Program-made: the position numbers and the translations under genes
NCBI RefSeq assembly: GCF_000372825.1
Contig: NZ_KB910516.1
Span: forward strand, 280,011-344,010
DNA: 64,000 nt
Direction: 5' to 3'
Source of the DNA: Methylobacterium sp. 77
GTDB taxonomy: Bacteria > Pseudomonadota > Alphaproteobacteria > Rhizobiales > Beijerinckiaceae
Notes under the pieces: generated by a model
The model's database searches: none
What the model saw: only the letters and a program-made list of their open reading frames with translations
What the model was told of the DNA's origin: nothing
In this document: positions 60,229 to 64,000 of the stretch, piece by piece
Position numbering within the stretch: the stretch's first letter is position 1
Layout of the letters: each line of letters starts with the position of its first letter

Positions 60229-60546
60229 ATGCCGACCAACGCCTTCGCCGCAGGAGCCTACGCCGCCGTCCAGAACATCGGCGGGATGAAGGGCGGAGCC
60301 CCCAGGATCGCCCCGACATCGGGCGCGGATGGCGGTTTCACCTCGCTCCTCTCCTCGGCCATCGACAAGATCGGCGAGACCGGCGTGAAGGCCGACGCCC
60401 AGGCTCTCTCGGTGGCGGGCGGCAAGGCGAACGTCGTCGACGTGGTGACCGCCGTCGCCGAGAGCGAGACGGCCCTCCAGACCCTGGTCGCGGTCCGCGA
60501 CCGCGTGATCTCGGCCTACGAAGAGATCATGCGGATGCAGATCTAG
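60229..60546 (+). CDS. fliE: Flagellar hook-basal body protein FliE
   Basis: 105 residues. A Gly/Ala-rich N terminus precedes the helical FliE core FTSLLSSAIDKIGETGVKAD, NVVDVVTAVAESETALQTLV, and the conserved end RDRVISAYEEIMRMQI. FliE joins the MS ring to the rod. It sits between flgC and fliQ, the common order in alphaproteobacteria. Confidence 0.94.
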   Translation: MPTNAFAAGAYAAVQNIGGMKGGAPRIAPTSGADGGFTSLLSSAIDKIGETGVKADAQALSVAGGKANVVDVVTAVAESETALQTLVAVRDRVISAYEEIMRMQI

Positions 60547-60626
60547 CACGCATGATCCCCGCCCCGTCGCAGGGGGCGGACGCTCACGACCGTCGTTGGC
60601 CTCCGAATAGAACGAGTTTCCCAAGC

Positions 60627-60893
60627 ATGACCGGCCTCGCCATCCTCGACGTCTCACGGGACGGGATCTTCGTGTTCCTCAAGGTCGCGGGGCCGCTGAT
60701 GATCGTCGCCCTGGTGGTCGGCCTCGCGGTATCGCTGCTCCAGGCGCTGACCCAGATCCAGGAACAGACGCTGATCTACGTGCCCAAGATCGTCGCCGTC
60801 TTCGCGGCGCTCCTCTTCATGCTGCCCTTCATGGGCGATGCGCTCGCCGGCTACATGACCCGTATCGCCGCCCGCATCGTGTCCGGCGGCTGA
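60627..60893 (+). CDS. fliQ: Flagellar export gate protein FliQ
   Basis: 88 residues from the ATG at 60627, with two transmembrane helices (about 15-40 and 52-75) and the typical VALVVGLAVSLLQALTQIQE, QTLIYVPKIVAVFAAL. FliQ forms part of the FliPQR export gate. It is followed 31 bp later by fliR. No fliP is present in the window. Confidence 0.95.
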   Translation: MTGLAILDVSRDGIFVFLKVAGPLMIVALVVGLAVSLLQALTQIQEQTLIYVPKIVAVFAALLFMLPFMGDALAGYMTRIAARIVSGG

Positions 60894-60924
60894 CGCGCCG
60901 GCGCGAGCGCTGCTATGCAGAGTC

Positions 60925-61689
60925 ATGAACCTGCTCCTGCCCGGCATCGCAGCGGCCTACCTGCTCACCTTCGCGCGCATCGGCACGCTGATGATGCTGC
61001 TGCCGGGGCTCGGCGAACAGTCGGTCTCGCCGCGCATCCGCCTCGCCTTCGCGCTCCTGGTCTCGCTGATCCTGTTTCCGATGGTCAGGCCGCTCCTGCC
61101 GATGCAGGGCGCGGCGATTGCCGGGCCGGGGCTGATCGCGCTGCTCATCGGCGAACTGATGATCGGGCTGGTCCTCGGCCTCACCGTGCGCATGGTGCTC
61201 GCGGCGCTCCAGACCACGGGCGTCATCGTGTCCCAGCAGCTCGGCCTGTCCTACGCCATGACCGTGGACCCGACGCAGGGCGGCCAGCAGGCGGCGATCG
61301 GCAACTTCCTGATGCTGCTCGGCATCACCCTCATCCTCGCCACCGACCTGCACCATGTGGCGCTGGACGCCATCGCCCGCAGCTACATGCTGCTGCCGCC
61401 CGGTGGCGTGCTCGCCATGGGCGAGGCGGCACAGCTCGCCCTCAGGGCCATGGCCCGCGGCTTCGTGCTGGCGGTCCAGATCTCGGCGCCGTTCATCGCC
61501 TTCGGCATCCTGTTCAATGTCGGTCTCGGCGTGCTCTCGCGCCTGATGCCGCAGATGCAGGTGTTCTTCGTGGCGGTGCCGGCCTCCGTCCTCATCGGCA
61601 TGCTGATCCTGTTCGGCAGCCTCGGCATCATGATGAGCGTCTTCCTCGACGATCTCGGGCGCTATCTCGGCGAGTTGACGGGGCGATGA
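60925..61689 (+). CDS. fliR: Flagellar export gate protein FliR
   Basis: 254 residues with six transmembrane helices. It has FARIGTLMMLLPGLGEQSVS near the start, ALQTTGVIVSQQLGLSYAMT in the middle and ISAPFIAFGILFNVGLGVLS toward the end, as in FliR. It forms the export gate with FliP and FliQ. It is followed 38 bp later by flhB. Confidence 0.95.
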   Translation: MNLLLPGIAAAYLLTFARIGTLMMLLPGLGEQSVSPRIRLAFALLVSLILFPMVRPLLPMQGAAIAGPGLIALLIGELMIGLVLGLTVRMVLAALQTTGVIVSQQLGLSYAMTVDPTQGGQQAAIGNFLMLLGITLILATDLHHVALDAIARSYMLLPPGGVLAMGEAAQLALRAMARGFVLAVQISAPFIAFGILFNVGLGVLSRLMPQMQVFFVAVPASVLIGMLILFGSLGIMMSVFLDDLGRYLGELTGR

Positions 61690-61727
61690 GGTCGGCGATC
61701 CTAGCCCGGACAGGGGAGCGCTGAGCC

Positions 61728-62795
61728 GTGTCCGACGACAGCGACCAGGAAGACAAGACCGAAGAGCCGACTCAGCGGCGCATCGACAAGGCGATCGAGC
61801 AGGGCAACGTCGCCAACAGCACCGAGGTCAACACCTTCTTCATCCTGTCGGCCTTCACCCTGGCGCTGCTGCTGGCATCCGGGCCGATCGCCAAGGACCT
61901 GCTCATCAGCCTGCGCGGCTTCCTCATGAACGCGCATCAGGTTCCGTCCGACCCGACCGCCTATACCGAGATGGGGGTGCGGACGTTGCTGATCTGCGCC
62001 CAGGCGCTCGTCATCCCGGTGGCCCTCGTCCTGATCGCCGGCATCGCCGGCGGCCTCGTCCAGCATCCCCTGGTCTTCACCACCGAGACCCTGATGCCGA
62101 AATTCGAGCGCATCTCGCCGATGTCCGGCTTCAAGCGCATCTTCGGCATCGAGGCCCTGGTCCAGTTCCTCAAGGGTCTCGCCAAGCTGATGCTGGTGGG
62201 CGTCGTCGCCGGCACCATCCTATGGAACGAGCGCGACCGGCTCGAAGTCTTTGCCCGGCTCGACCCGGCGGCGGCGCTGCCGGCGATCCTCGGCATCGCG
62301 CTCAAGCTCATGGGCGGCATGCTCGCCATCTTCGTGGTCATCGCCATGGGCGACGCGCTCTATCAGCGCTTCCGCTGGCGCTCGAAGCTGCGCATGACCA
62401 AGGAGGAGATGAAGCAGGAGCACAAGGAGAGCGAGGGCAACCCGGAGGTGAAGGGCCGGATGAAGCAGATCCGCGCCTCGCGGGTGAGGAAGCGCATGAT
62501 GGCCGCGGTCCCCACCGCCACCGTCATCGTCACCAACCCGACCCACTACGCCGTCGCCCTGCGCTACGAGGCCGGGATGGCGGCGCCGATCTGCGTCGCC
62601 AAGGGCGTCGATTCACTCGCGCTGCGCATCCGCGCGGTGGCCAAGGATCACGATGTGCCGATCCTGGAAAACCCGCCGCTGGCGCGTGCCCTCCACGCGA
62701 CCGTGGAGATCGACGCGGAGATTCCGGCCGAGCATTACCGCGCGGTGGCCGAGGTAATCGGCTTCGTCATGCGGCTGAAGCGCCGGGCGGCGTGA
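61728..62795 (+). CDS. flhB: Flagellar biosynthesis protein FlhB
   Basis: 355 residues, GTG start at 61728. N terminus DQEDKTEEPTQRRIDKAIEQ, then four transmembrane helices (about 35-225) and a cytoplasmic domain. The autocleavage motif NPTH is intact in VIVTNPTHYAVALRYE. FlhB switches export specificity from rod/hook to filament after cleavage. It ends the flagellar gene run and is followed after 121 bp by cckA, an arrangement shared by related alphaproteobacteria. Confidence 0.96.
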   Translation: MSDDSDQEDKTEEPTQRRIDKAIEQGNVANSTEVNTFFILSAFTLALLLASGPIAKDLLISLRGFLMNAHQVPSDPTAYTEMGVRTLLICAQALVIPVALVLIAGIAGGLVQHPLVFTTETLMPKFERISPMSGFKRIFGIEALVQFLKGLAKLMLVGVVAGTILWNERDRLEVFARLDPAAALPAILGIALKLMGGMLAIFVVIAMGDALYQRFRWRSKLRMTKEEMKQEHKESEGNPEVKGRMKQIRASRVRKRMMAAVPTATVIVTNPTHYAVALRYEAGMAAPICVAKGVDSLALRIRAVAKDHDVPILENPPLARALHATVEIDAEIPAEHYRAVAEVIGFVMRLKRRAA

Positions 62796-62916
62796 GAACG
62801 CCACGGTTTATGCACCTTTTTTGACGAGATTTGTCCGTAACGTCCGACGGATACCCCTTGCTGCGGATGCGGCCTGGGCGCTAACCGGGATCGCTCAAGG
62901 GTAGAATGGCGCCGAG

Positions 62917-64000
62917 ATGGCTGAGGTGAGCGGACCAACGAAGCCGGTGTCGAGCGCCATCGACCGGTCCGAAAGGCCTGGGCGGGTCGGATTGCTCCTC
63001 GTCCTGGCCGGCCTTCTCGTCGGCGCGGCCGTGGGCCTGTCCTTCGTCGCCAACGAGCAGGCGCAGCCCCTGATCCTCGGGCTCCTCGCCCTGCTGGCCA
63101 TGGCCGGCGTGTTCTGCCTGTTCGCGCTGGCGATCGGCGCGATCCAGCTTTCCGGCCAGACCGGACGCGACGACATCACCAAAGCCATCGTCGACGCCTC
63201 GCCCGAAGGCGCCATCGTCGTCGAGGATGGCGGCCGGCTCATCTACGCCAACGAGGCCTATCTGCGGATCTCGGGCGGCGAGACCTTCTCGAACCTGCGC
63301 GCCGTCGAGCGCGTCTTCGTCGGCTCCCCGGACGTGTCCGAGGCGGTCTATCGGCTCGCTCAGGCGTCCCATGACGGGCGCGGTCACGTGGAGGAGATCC
63401 GCATGGCGCCCCCGCCCCAGGGCGGAGCCGAGCGCGCCTTCGCCTGGTTCCGCATCTCCGTGCGGGCGGTCGAGCGACCGAGACTCCCGGCGACCCTGTG
63501 GACGGTCACCGACATCACCCACGAGCGCGAGCGCCAGGAAAACGTCTTCCAGGAACTCCAGCACGCGATCGACTATCTCGACCATGCGCCGGCCGGCTTC
63601 CTCTCCATCGATCCCGCGGGCTCCATCGTCTACATGAACGCGACGCTGGCCTCCTGGCTCGGCTACGACCTCGCCACGGTGGGCTCGGGCGGTCTGCGCC
63701 TTCCCGAGATCGCGCCGAGCGCCGATGTGCTCACCGCCACCGAAGGCCTGCCGGGCGAGGTCCGCACCGACCGTTTCGACCTCGACCTCCGGCGCCGCAA
63801 CGGCCAACCGCTGCCCGCCCGGCTCTATCACCGCGTCGCCTTCGGCCAGGACGGCCGGCCCGGCCCATCGCGCACCTTCGTGCTCAACCGTTCGGCCGGC
63901 GCCGAGAGCGACGAGCCGCAGCGGGCGGCCGAGGTGCGGCTCGCCCGCTTCCTCAACAACAGCCCCATCGCCATCGCGACCCTCGACCGCACCGGGCGCA
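62917..64000 (+). CDS. cckA: Cell-cycle histidine kinase CckA, N-terminal part
   Basis: About 361 codons are visible from the ATG at 62917 (MAEVSGPTKPVSSAIDRSER) before the window ends. Two transmembrane helices (about 27-44 and 50-73) are followed by a PAS domain (about 87-190: AIVDASPEGAIVVEDGGRLI), a second PAS-like region (about 210-330, ELQHAIDYLDHAPAGFLSID) and the start of a third (NNSPIAIATLDRTG). The kinase and receiver domains lie beyond the window. Membrane topology, PAS layout and the position after flhB fit CckA, the hybrid kinase that phosphorylates ChpT. With chpT and ctrA in the same window the call is firm. Confidence 0.88.
   Translation, partial: MAEVSGPTKPVSSAIDRSERPGRVGLLLVLAGLLVGAAVGLSFVANEQAQPLILGLLALLAMAGVFCLFALAIGAIQLSGQTGRDDITKAIVDASPEGAIVVEDGGRLIYANEAYLRISGGETFSNLRAVERVFVGSPDVSEAVYRLAQASHDGRGHVEEIRMAPPPQGGAERAFAWFRISVRAVERPRLPATLWTVTDITHERERQENVFQELQHAIDYLDHAPAGFLSIDPAGSIVYMNATLASWLGYDLATVGSGGLRLPEIAPSADVLTATEGLPGEVRTDRFDLDLRRRNGQPLPARLYHRVAFGQDGRPGPSRTFVLNRSAGAESDEPQRAAEVRLARFLNNSPIAIATLDRTGR

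Noticed and set aside
1..64000. CRISPR arrays, rRNA genes, prophage or complete insertion sequence
   Set aside because: No regularly spaced repeats, no rRNA sequence, no integrase or phage structural genes, and only one transposase fragment were found.

Overview
The window is about 64 kb of very GC-rich, densely packed DNA. It looks like chromosome from a Methylobacterium/Methylorubrum-type alphaproteobacterium (Hyphomicrobiales). The basis is the complete CckA-ChpT-CtrA cell-cycle phosphorelay, flagellar genes mixed with che genes, a DUF6894 protein, PhnA-like and CsbD-type stress proteins, a TIGR02302 protein beside lysA, and CtrA (TTAA-N7-TTAA) and GANTC sites upstream of the expected genes. 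The genus is an inference from gene content.

Layout. 1-7.2 kb: envelope and housekeeping genes on the minus strand (partial outer-membrane protein, HIG1-type protein, TIGR02302 protein, lysA with a small lipoprotein, secreted and coiled-coil hypotheticals, DUF1134). 7.3-16.9 kb: YHS-like protein, cysQ, chpT, then cheA-cheW-cheY-cheB-cheR, a small secreted protein, a bidirectional terminator and ctrA. 17.2-23.1 kb: fliI-fliJ, a YbhN-type membrane protein, flhA and tRNA-Ser(GGA). 23.3-28.4 kb: accessory genes (GlxA-type regulator divergent from an SDR and a tautomerase; MHYT-GGDEF-EAL protein). 29.0-33.4 kb: a tightly coupled kai operon, RHH protein-kaiC-kaiB-kaiB-hybrid histidine kinase. 33.4-41.5 kb: accessory and stress region with two gene remnants (epoxide hydrolase, transposase), a quinone reductase/HxlR pair, a CsbD/YqjD/PhnA-like cluster and a PAS-LuxR regulator. 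41.6-47.9 kb: polysaccharide deacetylase and a Liv-type ABC transporter whose permease and both ATPases are one polypeptide. 47.9-53.1 kb: helicase, higBA toxin-antitoxin, GntR/FCD regulator and amidase. 53.2-57.6 kb: RND efflux pair. 57.6-64 kb: fliO divergent from flgB-flgC-fliE-fliQ-fliR-flhB, followed by cckA, which runs off the end.

How it fits together. CckA, ChpT and CtrA form one relay, and CtrA sites sit in front of the flagellar genes in the same window: two exact boxes between fliO and flgB and a one-mismatch box before flhA. The ctrA and chpT upstream regions also carry GANTC sites, the CcrM methylation target. The kai operon joins an ATP-driven timer (KaiC and KaiB, no KaiA) to a histidine kinase. 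A GGAAC-N17-CGTT motif upstream suggests general-stress sigma (EcfG) control, and a similar motif precedes the PAS-LuxR gene beside the CsbD cluster.

No CRISPR array, rRNA, prophage or intact insertion sequence was seen. The most interesting items are the kai operon with its possible split SasA arrangement, the paired CtrA boxes, the three-domain ABC fusion with a degenerate signature motif, and a DEAH helicase whose Walker A motif ends in alanine.
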